Shown here in pieces: positions 1 to 5,339 of a DNA stretch of 10,820 nt. This DNA comes from Chitinophagaceae bacterium (GTDB taxonomy: Bacteria; Bacteroidota; Bacteroidia; Chitinophagales; Chitinophagaceae). Numbering within the stretch: the first letter of the stretch is position 1; each line of letters opens with the position of its first letter. The stretch is taken from assembly GCA_019747455.1 (NCBI GenBank), contig JAIEQT010000580.1:1-10820 (forward strand), read 5' to 3'. The notes below the pieces were generated by a model. That model did no database searches. It worked only from the letters and a program-made list of their open reading frames with translations, and had not been told where the DNA came from. The position numbers and the translations under genes are program-made.

Positions 1-51
1 TAACTTACTGCGCTCTACGCGGCTAATGTTTATGTCGAGTACTGAGGTCAT
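1..51 (-). CDS. 5' end of a truncated gene, possibly branched-chain amino acid aminotransferase
   Basis: An ATG at 51-49 on the minus strand opens a frame with no stop for 17 codons to the window edge, reading MTSVLDINISRVERSKL. Seen: only this short N-terminus. It resembles the start of Bacteroidota class-IV PLP-dependent branched-chain aminotransferases (ilvE type), which begin with a few residues, an 'I.V.RVE.SKL'-like strand and then a D-F motif. That is recognition from memory on 17 residues, so the product name is tentative. The gene is divergent from the psi-like gene at 113, with 61 bases between the two starts. A near match to the -7 box (TTTATTTG, 75 to 68) lies 16 bases before the ATG, which supports this start. 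Confidence 0.42.
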   Translation of the reverse strand, partial: MTSVLDINISRVERSKL

Positions 52-56
52 AGTTC

Positions 57-64
57 TATATTTG
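57..64 (+). promoter_or_regulatory. Putative promoter -7 box for the psi-like gene and rdgB
   Basis: TATATTTG is an exact match to the Bacteroidota -7 consensus TAnnTTTG and lies 48 bases before the ATG at 113. No clear TTTG -33 element is seen at the usual spacing; the region that would hold it falls in the first codons of the divergent gene. The call rests on one short motif in an AT-rich gap. Confidence 0.4.
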
Positions 65-67
65 ATG

Positions 68-75
68 CAAATAAA
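68..75 (-). promoter_or_regulatory. Possible -7 box for the truncated minus-strand gene
   Basis: Read on the minus strand this is TTTATTTG, one base off TAnnTTTG, followed by CAT and then the start codon 16 bases later. The spacing resembles that of the exact box in front of the ComA-family gene (18 bases to its ATG). It is weak because the surroundings are very AT-rich. Confidence 0.28.
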
Positions 76-112
76 CAAAAAAATAAAAACTAACGGCTGT
101 TAATATTTTTAA

Positions 113-658
113 ATGGTTATGAAAAAGGAGCAACTCCCCCCCTTTGTTTTGGCTGAATTATACCCTGATTCCCTGGTATTAGTGGATACCGGAGCTTCCA
201 AAACCCAGCCAGTTCAACCTATTTCACAGGATTTGCCGTTGACAGAGCAGGAAGAGAGGGGATTCCATTTTCTAGGTAATAATGCCAAGAATATTTGTAT
301 TGTGGTGGAAGATCATTCGGCTGTTTTTTTAATTGATTCAGACCTACAATTCCTAACGAATGTATTCTGTGCATGTAAGTTGAATATGGGAGATGTTGCT
401 ATAGTTAATAGTGTTCATACAGCTATTGATATCGGGCTGCTAAAGAAAGTATTAAACCCTAAATATTGCTTACTATTTGGTATGGATACTAATGCTATTG
501 GCTTACCTTTTAAAATCCCTTTTTATCAACAACAATCTTATGCTGATTGTCAGTTTTTGGTAATTCCCGATTTTACCAAGTTTTCTGGTAACGCTGATGA
601 AGCTAAGCTGGAGAAAACAAAACTATGGGTTAGCTTGAAGAAACTTTTAAACATATAG
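113..658 (+). CDS. Conserved hypothetical protein resembling DNA polymerase III psi subunit (HolD-like)
   Basis: A 181-residue soluble protein with no signal peptide or membrane segment. I do not recognise it as an annotated family. Its order of motifs nevertheless follows the psi (HolD) subunit of the clamp-loader complex: a beta strand ICIVVED (61-67); a helix LQFLTNVFCACKL (78-90), then DVAIVN (94-99), matching the psi pattern in which a helix leads into a D-x-V-x-x-x strand; a strand YCLLFG (118-123); and a C-terminal helix with K-x-x-LW-x-x-L-K (168-178), comparable with the 'RAALWQQI' helix of E. coli psi. In E. coli psi links chi to the clamp loader; the role here is inference. Residues 1-55 are lineage-specific. 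Translation starts at 113 or at the in-frame ATG at 119. rdgB begins 3 bases after its stop, so the two are probably cotranscribed. Confidence 0.8.
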   Translation: MVMKKEQLPPFVLAELYPDSLVLVDTGASKTQPVQPISQDLPLTEQEERGFHFLGNNAKNICIVVEDHSAVFLIDSDLQFLTNVFCACKLNMGDVAIVNSVHTAIDIGLLKKVLNPKYCLLFGMDTNAIGLPFKIPFYQQQSYADCQFLVIPDFTKFSGNADEAKLEKTKLWVSLKKLLNI

Positions 659-661
659 CTC

Positions 662-1255
662 ATGGGTAGTATTCCTTTAATTTTTGCAACCAATAATCCA
701 AATAAAGTCACGGAAATACAATCTGTTATGCCAACAGGTATTAGCGTGGTTTCATTAGCAGATGCAGGTATTGACATTGATATTCCGGAACCGCATGATA
801 CCTTAGAGGCAAATGCAACCGAAAAATCAACAGTTATACATCAACTCACACATAAAAATTGTTTTAGTGAGGATACGGGATTAGAAGTGGCAGCACTGTA
901 TGGTGAGCCTGGTGTAAAAAGTGCAAGGTATGCGGGAGAGCATAAAAGTTTTTCTGCCAATATCAATAAGCTACTATTGAACTTACAAGGTGAAGAAAAT
1001 CGAACAGCCCAATTTCGAACGGTCATTTCTTTGATATGGAATAATAAAGAATATCAATTTGAAGGTATTTGTAAAGGACAAATAACGCATGAAACCATTG
1101 GTAACAATGGCTTTGGCTACGATGCTATATTTAAGCCTGATGGATCTGATAAAACATTTGGTGAAATGAGTTTATCGGAAAAGAATGAGTTTAGCCATCG
1201 TAAAAAAGCGGTAACACAGTTGATCCGTTTTTTACAAGAAGTAACCACTAGCTAG
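662..1255 (+). CDS. rdgB: Non-canonical purine NTP pyrophosphatase (RdgB/HAM1 family)
   Basis: Hydrolyses dITP, ITP and XTP to the monophosphate and pyrophosphate, keeping deaminated purines out of DNA and RNA; cytoplasmic. At 197 residues it has full family length. Visible motifs: substrate loop ATNNPNK (9-15), N51 and K55 of the NA..K helix, SEDTGLEV (69-76) with D71 as the probable catalytic general base, PGVKSARYAG (83-92), GNNGFGYDAIF (147-157), and the C-terminal EMSLSEKNEFSHRKKA stretch (168-183). SEDTGL replaces the commoner ADDSGL, with the Asp retained. The ATG follows the upstream stop by 3 bases, so it is probably the second gene of a two-gene transcript. Its last codon AGC and stop TAG interlock with the stop of aroE on the other strand. 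Confidence 0.96.
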   Translation: MGSIPLIFATNNPNKVTEIQSVMPTGISVVSLADAGIDIDIPEPHDTLEANATEKSTVIHQLTHKNCFSEDTGLEVAALYGEPGVKSARYAGEHKSFSANINKLLLNLQGEENRTAQFRTVISLIWNNKEYQFEGICKGQITHETIGNNGFGYDAIFKPDGSDKTFGEMSLSEKNEFSHRKKAVTQLIRFLQEVTTS

Positions 1256-1257
1256 CT
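1250..1257. other. Palindromic interlocked stop codons of rdgB and aroE
   Basis: AGCTAGCT is its own reverse complement. On the plus strand it gives rdgB's final AGC (Ser) and TAG; on the minus strand it gives aroE's final AGC (Ser) and TAG. The coding regions overlap by exactly four bases (CTAG, 1252-1255). No intergenic space remains for a separate terminator, so the two mRNAs must overlap tail to tail or end inside each other's genes. Confidence 0.9.
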
Positions 1258-1983
1258 ATTCCAAATACGCCAACTTTCTTCTGCTTGTATCACTAACATT
1301 TCTTGTCCGTTCTGTATACTGGCACCCTGTTCTCTGCCTAATTGCAAAAATCTTGTTTCTATCGGGTTATAAATCAAATCAAATAAATGATGCCTGGCAC
1401 CGATATATTGATAAGGCAGATCAGGGGCTTCATGGATATTGGGATATTGACCTACCGGCGACGTATTGATGATAAGTAAATGCTGTTGCATGATTGATTC
1501 ATCTAACTCTTTATAAGTTAAAGCGCCTTGTTTTTTCGTTCTCGATACAAATTGAAAATGGATCCCCGCTTTGCGAAGTACGTATTCTACAGCGGCGGCT
1601 GCGCCGCCGGTTCCCAAAATCAAAGCATGGGTATGATGCTGATGGATATAGGGTTTTAAAGAATGAGCAAATCCAATGATATCTGTATTATACCCTATTC
1701 GTTTACCGTTTTTAATATGCAAACAATTGCAAGCACCCATTTCTCTCACCGGCTCAGTTTGCTCATGCAAAAATGGAAGTATGGCTTTTTTATACGGAAT
1801 GGTAATATTGAAACCACAAAGATTATCCTTCTGAAATAACTTGGTTTCTAAATCATCTACTGTATCAAATGAAAAATTTTCATAGCGTGCATCTTGGATT
1901 GATGCTAATGCAAACTTCTTAGCAAAATAATTTTTTGAAAAAGAGTGTGTAAGCGGATAGCCGAGTAATCCATATAAACGCAT
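1252..1983 (-). CDS. aroE: Shikimate dehydrogenase (NADP+)
   Basis: Reduces 3-dehydroshikimate to shikimate with NADPH, in the pathway to chorismate and aromatic amino acids; cytoplasmic. At 243 residues it is slightly shorter than E. coli AroE (272). N-terminal substrate domain: GYPLTHSFS (8-16) with S14 and S16 for the shikimate carboxylate; NITIPYK (59-65) with catalytic K65; N86; and GYNTD (97-101) with catalytic D101. C-terminal Rossmann domain: GTGGAAAA (124-131), SR (147-148) at the position that contacts the NADP 2'-phosphate, NTSPVG (173-178), DLIYNP (202-207), and NGQEMLVIQA (225-234) with Q233 likely contacting substrate. No key residue is missing. Its ATG lies 2 bases after the stop of the ComA-family gene, so it is probably translated from the same mRNA. 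It converges on rdgB with interlocked stops. Confidence 0.96.
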   Translation of the reverse strand: MRLYGLLGYPLTHSFSKNYFAKKFALASIQDARYENFSFDTVDDLETKLFQKDNLCGFNITIPYKKAILPFLHEQTEPVREMGACNCLHIKNGKRIGYNTDIIGFAHSLKPYIHQHHTHALILGTGGAAAAVEYVLRKAGIHFQFVSRTKKQGALTYKELDESIMQQHLLIINTSPVGQYPNIHEAPDLPYQYIGARHHLFDLIYNPIETRFLQLGREQGASIQNGQEMLVIQAEESWRIWNS

Positions 1984-1985
1984 GC

Positions 1986-2750
1986 TTATTGTTTATCGAG
2001 GTATAAACTAAAGGTATCACCACGTAAACCAATACGCATGGCTTCCAATGGTATTATTTCATACGGTGCGATATTTCCTAAATTCACATTACATCCGATT
2101 AGTTCTAAAAAGTAAAGTTGCTGTACCTTTTGTGGCGCTTCCCAGATAATTTTCTCCGCCGGAATTTGTGTAAGTATTTCTTGTACCAACCCCTCACGCA
2201 CTTCACCACTACCTCTGTAAATACCAACATTACCTGCTTCACGAGCCTCAGCAATTACATAAGAGGAACCCGCTTCTAATTCAGCGCGCATCAATTCAAT
2301 CCATTTGTAGGGAGGAATAATATGTGCCGCATCTTTACTACCTACTTCACTCAATACTGTAGCATGTTTTGTTAGCTTTTCAATGTAGCCGCATTTTTCA
2401 GCATGTGGTATCGTTATGGATCCATCACTTACTTCAATGTATTTAATATCATAGTCTTTGCAAACATGAATATAATCGTCGAACTGATTTCGAATCAAGA
2501 AGGCTTCAAATAAAGTACCTCCGAAATAAACCGGTATATTGTTTGATTGATACAATTCTATTTTTTTGCGAAGATTTGGGGTAACATAAGAAGTACCAAA
2601 ACCCAGTTTTACGATATCTACGTGGGGTTGTGCAATACTGATAAAATTACTTACTTCTTGTAAACTTAACCCCTTGTCCATCACCATGGTTAAACCGTGG
2701 GTTCGTGGCTGTTTTGTTCTTTCAGGAATCTGAGAAAGGTTGAAATTCAT
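1986..2750 (-). CDS. Phosphosulfolactate synthase family protein (ComA-like)
   Basis: Family enzymes add sulfite to phosphoenolpyruvate to give (2R)-3-phosphosulfolactate, the first step of coenzyme M synthesis in methanogens; plant HSA32 is a relative with a different role. The 254-residue protein has the full TIM-barrel set: RTHGLTMVMDKGL (16-28), DIVKLGFGTSYV (45-56), VYFGGTLFE (74-82), IEVSDGS (105-111), LSEVGSKD (133-140), YVIAEAREAGN (164-174), IIWEAPQKVQQ (201-211), NVNLGNI (221-227) and GLRGDT (241-246). In Bacteroidota the product may feed sulfolactate or sulfonolipid metabolism, but nothing in this window proves it. A longer in-frame start at 2831 would overlap the TPR gene by 32 bases and precede the -7 box at 2776-2769; its extra residues are not family-like, so 2750 was chosen. 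aroE follows after 2 bases. Confidence 0.9.
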   Translation of the reverse strand: MNFNLSQIPERTKQPRTHGLTMVMDKGLSLQEVSNFISIAQPHVDIVKLGFGTSYVTPNLRKKIELYQSNNIPVYFGGTLFEAFLIRNQFDDYIHVCKDYDIKYIEVSDGSITIPHAEKCGYIEKLTKHATVLSEVGSKDAAHIIPPYKWIELMRAELEAGSSYVIAEAREAGNVGIYRGSGEVREGLVQEILTQIPAEKIIWEAPQKVQQLYFLELIGCNVNLGNIAPYEIIPLEAMRIGLRGDTFSLYLDKQ

Positions 2751-2768
2751 TCCTATTAATTTGGAATG

Positions 2769-2776
2769 CAAAGTTA
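2769..2776 (-). promoter_or_regulatory. Putative -7 box for the ComA-family gene and aroE
   Basis: TAACTTTG on the minus strand, followed by CA, is an exact TAnnTTTG match 18 bases before the ATG at 2750. It lies in the 49-base gap after the TPR gene's stop, so the last two genes could be transcribed independently of the TPR gene. No convincing -33 TTTG is seen. It also supports the shorter start of the downstream gene. Confidence 0.5.
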
Positions 2777-2799
2777 CAAAAAGGAATCTGAAGGTTTTG

Positions 2800-4221
2800 C
2801 TAAATCTTCTTTCCCTTTTTATATCGGGCAATAATATCTACTACCTGATTATTCTGCAAAATGGATGGATTTAATTCAATAAATTTTTTAAGCAGTTTAG
2901 GCGACTTATCCATACCTGCTTCCAGCTTCAATAATGCTTCTTTTGATTTACCTAAAACAAATAAAGTGGTGCTGGCATAGAAATAAAAAAGGGCTTTACC
3001 TTCCGTAGCTGTAAGTGCGTTTAAACATTGCTCATAGGCCTCTTCATAATAAGCTGCTTTTAATAAACAACGAATGAGCGCCTCCCAACCTGCCGCATTT
3101 TTTGGCTTATGTTTCACTACCATCCCAAAATACTGAATGGCATCTTTAAATTTATTGAGATTCATTTTGCACTCACCCATTGCCAGATTATATTCCGGGA
3201 TAGACCGGTGGATGCGCATAGCATTTTCCAGGTGTTTGCAAGCACTTTGCCACTGCTCCTCCAACATATAAGTAACAGCAATTTTATAATGCAACTTGCT
3301 ATCATCAGGATTTAAATGAACCGCTTTTTTGTAATGAAAACGTGCAGTTGCAAATTTACCCATACGGTGGTAACAATGACCGATAGCTTCATATATCACA
3401 TCCTCCGGCCTGGTTAGCTCCAACACTTTTTCTAATACCTCAATGGCTTCTTTATATTTTCGTAACCGCAGATAGGCATCCCCCATATTGCGATACGCGT
3501 AATCAAATTTTTCATCTATAGCTACTGCATATTGATAGGCATCTATAGATTTTTCATAAAGCTTTAAACCCTGGTAAGCAGCTGCTAGGTTAAACCAAGC
3601 CAATTCATTAAAAGGATGTTCTTCTATTATTTTTTGATGTATCCGAATACTTTCTTCATTTCTACCAGTGAAATCCGTCCAAAAACATATCTTGTATAGC
3701 GCTTCTTCATTAGTGGGTTCTTCTTCTAGGATCAACTTCAAACAATCAAATACTTTATCAAACTCTTCATAATCGTCGTACACATCGGCCAATTCAAAAA
3801 GTAAGTCGATCCTTTCTTCTCCCTCAAAAAGTTGCAAAGCGGCTTCTAGTAATTCCACGGCTTTCGCCTGTTGATCCAATGCCAAATAGGCGTCTGTTTT
3901 TAAAATATATAAGTTCAAATCGGAGCTATCGAACAATGCCGCCGTTTCAAGAATATGCAGTGCCTCTTGATATTTCCGCGTTGCCAGTAATAAGTCGGCT
4001 TTTTTGATCATTAACATAGCCGAATAGGGAAACTGCTCTAACCCTATTTCTGCGGCTTCTAAGGCTTCGGGTATATTATCCTTATCGTCGTAATAATCAA
4101 TGATTCGCTCAAATGCATCTTCTTCTAAAAAACTATGGTTTCTACCATGTTTCAGGTTCTGGTATTGTATAATGAGTTCCCGGAGCTCTTCCCGGTCTTC
4201 GCGGTACGGATTTTCTCGCAT
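2800..4221 (-). CDS. Tetratricopeptide repeat (TPR) protein, 12 repeats
   Basis: A 473-residue protein made almost wholly of TPR helix pairs, with no signal peptide, so probably a cytoplasmic protein-binding scaffold. Repeats fall in register at residues 33-66, 67-100, 101-136 (36 residues, a 2-residue loop insertion), 137-170, 171-204, 205-238, 239-272, 273-306, 307-340, 341-374, 375-408 and 409-442. The clearest is 239-272, with the canonical Y-x-N-x-G-x-x-Y-L pattern and YKEAIE. An acidic/basic N-terminal helix (about 1-32) and a lysine-rich tail (to KKGKKI) cap the array. No enzymatic domain is visible and the partner is unknown. It is upstream of the ComA-family gene on the same strand, 49 bases apart, with a promoter-like box between them, so cotranscription is possible but not required. 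The ATG at 4221 is the only good start near the divergent gap. Confidence 0.9.
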   Translation of the reverse strand: MRENPYREDREELRELIIQYQNLKHGRNHSFLEEDAFERIIDYYDDKDNIPEALEAAEIGLEQFPYSAMLMIKKADLLLATRKYQEALHILETAALFDSSDLNLYILKTDAYLALDQQAKAVELLEAALQLFEGEERIDLLFELADVYDDYEEFDKVFDCLKLILEEEPTNEEALYKICFWTDFTGRNEESIRIHQKIIEEHPFNELAWFNLAAAYQGLKLYEKSIDAYQYAVAIDEKFDYAYRNMGDAYLRLRKYKEAIEVLEKVLELTRPEDVIYEAIGHCYHRMGKFATARFHYKKAVHLNPDDSKLHYKIAVTYMLEEQWQSACKHLENAMRIHRSIPEYNLAMGECKMNLNKFKDAIQYFGMVVKHKPKNAAGWEALIRCLLKAAYYEEAYEQCLNALTATEGKALFYFYASTTLFVLGKSKEALLKLEAGMDKSPKLLKKFIELNPSILQNNQVVDIIARYKKGKKI

Positions 4222-4281
4222 TGGACAGATGGTTTACCTAAACTAAGCCCTTTTCCCGGACTTTTTTTGCATTTTTTGAAC

Positions 4282-4311
4282 TTATTAACGTTTTTAAGCG
4301 TATGTTAATAA
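4282..4311. repeat. Perfect 8-bp inverted repeat in a divergent promoter region
   Basis: TTATTAAC (4282-4289) and GTTAATAA (4304-4311) are exact reverse complements separated by 14 bases, giving half-site centres 22 bases apart, about two helical turns. The repeat sits in the 134-base gap between the divergent TPR gene and the small exported-protein gene. The layout suits an operator for a dimeric regulator. The arms contain only one G/C base pair each, so chance in AT-rich DNA is a real alternative. Confidence 0.35.
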
Positions 4312-4343
4312 AAAAGAACTGTTAAAATATTTAAGAATAATCC

Positions 4344-4351
4344 TACCTTTA
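4344..4351 (+). promoter_or_regulatory. Near-consensus -7 box directly before a GTG start
   Basis: TACCTTTA differs from TAnnTTTG at the last base. Only 4 bases separate it from the GTG at 4356. If it is the -7 box, the transcript would be leaderless or nearly so. Possible but unproven. Confidence 0.3.
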
Positions 4352-4355
4352 CAGC

Positions 4356-4706
4356 GTGAAAGAACAAAGAATATATAAAAAATGGGCTATTATCGGTGCA
4401 CTTATGCTAAGTGTGCAGTTAGCTTATGCTACTTTTTCTTTCACCGGAATCGTAGATGATAAAACAAGAAATAATAAATATACGCTTCGTAGTTTAAGTA
4501 ATTTCTCTAAAAAAGGTTTATCTATCAGCGCCTTAAAATCTACCTTACAGTTTAAAGGTTTGCAAGTAATTCCTACAGCACCATCTACATCATCTGATGT
4601 ACAAACTATCTTTCAATACGATAACGGCAATACCACTTATGTGTATCCTTATCGTTTCAAGGTAAAAGTACCTAGGTTTAAAACGCCCCAACCTACCAAC
4701 CGTTAA
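4356..4706 (+). CDS. Small exported protein of unknown function
   Basis: I do not recognise this 116-residue protein. It starts with GTG; the frame has a stop (TAA, 4338-4340) six codons upstream and no ATG between. The first ATG inside the frame would delete the basic n-region of a good signal peptide, so GTG is preferred. Residues 1-25 look like a Sec signal: charged MKEQRIYKK, a hydrophobic core AIIGALMLSVQL, and an AYA cleavage site before T26. The mature part (about 91 residues) is basic, has no cysteine, no second membrane segment and no recognised domain. Its C-terminus is rich in Tyr, Lys and Pro (YVYPYRFKVKVPRF, 95-108). It is probably lineage-specific. It converges on the GLPGLI-like gene with interlocked stops (TTAA). 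Confidence 0.72.
   Translation: MKEQRIYKKWAIIGALMLSVQLAYATFSFTGIVDDKTRNNKYTLRSLSNFSKKGLSISALKSTLQFKGLQVIPTAPSTSSDVQTIFQYDNGNTTYVYPYRFKVKVPRFKTPQPTNR
4703..4706. other. Interlocked TTAA stop codons of two convergent genes
   Basis: The palindrome TTAA supplies the TAA stop of the small exported-protein gene on the plus strand (4704-4706) and the TAA stop of the GLPGLI-like gene on the minus strand (4705-4703). This is the second tail-to-tail 4-base overlap in the window, after CTAG at 1252-1255. Confidence 0.9.
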
Positions 4707-5335
4707 TTTAATAAGCGATATCCGCTAGTGGGAATATCAAATTTTGAGGCCTGTACAGGATTCAAGTTTATTTGGGTTGCGGTATATGTAATTTTCTCAC
4801 CCTTACCCTCTTGTGCCTCATATTCTAAAACAAAGCCGGGGATGTTTTTGAACTGATATTCAAAGTCTTTTACCGAAGGAACAATAGCAGTGGCATAGAA
4901 CACAGAGAAACTAGTTCCGTTCTTAAGCTTAAGAATAGCTTTTTTGCAATCGTAGCCTAATATTTTTTTTGTTTCATTACTAAAACTCACTTCCATATCA
5001 ACAAACTTAGCATGTTGGGATTCCCAGGCTTTCGTGTCTAATTTGGTCATGAACTTATTTGTTCCGATCTCTCTGAGAATAACCGCAGAGCCGGCGTTTT
5101 TATCATAAATCACCGATTGTTGAAAGTTAGGGCTAATCAAATCTACCCGGCTATCATTGGCTTTAATATATACATGCTTGGTCGTAGCTTTCAGGAGGCT
5201 CACCGTTTCTTTATCGGCACTGTTTTCGTCATTGATTTGAATGGCATACTGAATAGTACATTCTGCCACAACCCTTGCCTGCGCCAACAACCAGTAGGGT
5301 GCTAAAGCCATGATCAAGAGTACTACCTTACGCAT
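4703..5335 (-). CDS. Exported GLPGLI/DUF4412-like protein
   Basis: A 210-residue protein with a Sec signal peptide (MRKVVLLIMALAPYWLLAQA, cleavage near 20). The mature part resembles the GLPGLI/DUF4412 group of Bacteroidota exported proteins. These share a stretch running G-Y-x-C-K-K-A (127-133), a strand ending in FYAT (146-149), then a Y-x-F-K-x-IPGF-VLEYE segment (160-173) standing in for the family's GLPGLI signature. Two cysteines, C26 and C130, could form a disulfide in the periplasm. No enzymatic motif is visible and the family has no settled function. The ATG is 4 bases after the yidC stop, so it is very likely cotranscribed with yidC. Assignment between GLPGLI and DUF4412 is uncertain. 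Confidence 0.78.
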   Translation of the reverse strand: MRKVVLLIMALAPYWLLAQARVVAECTIQYAIQINDENSADKETVSLLKATTKHVYIKANDSRVDLISPNFQQSVIYDKNAGSAVILREIGTNKFMTKLDTKAWESQHAKFVDMEVSFSNETKKILGYDCKKAILKLKNGTSFSVFYATAIVPSVKDFEYQFKNIPGFVLEYEAQEGKGEKITYTATQINLNPVQASKFDIPTSGYRLLN

Positions 5336-5339
5336 GGAG

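Noticed and set aside
1494..1679. Open frame on the plus strand inside aroE
   Set aside because: It is a shadow of aroE coding sequence with no family resemblance. The same applies to the other short frames antisense to or overlapping rdgB, the TPR gene, yidC, DUF4407 and pyrG.
2751..2831. Upstream start for the ComA-family gene overlapping the TPR gene by 32 bases
   Set aside because: The added residues are basic and unlike the family, and a -7 box lies between this start and 2750.
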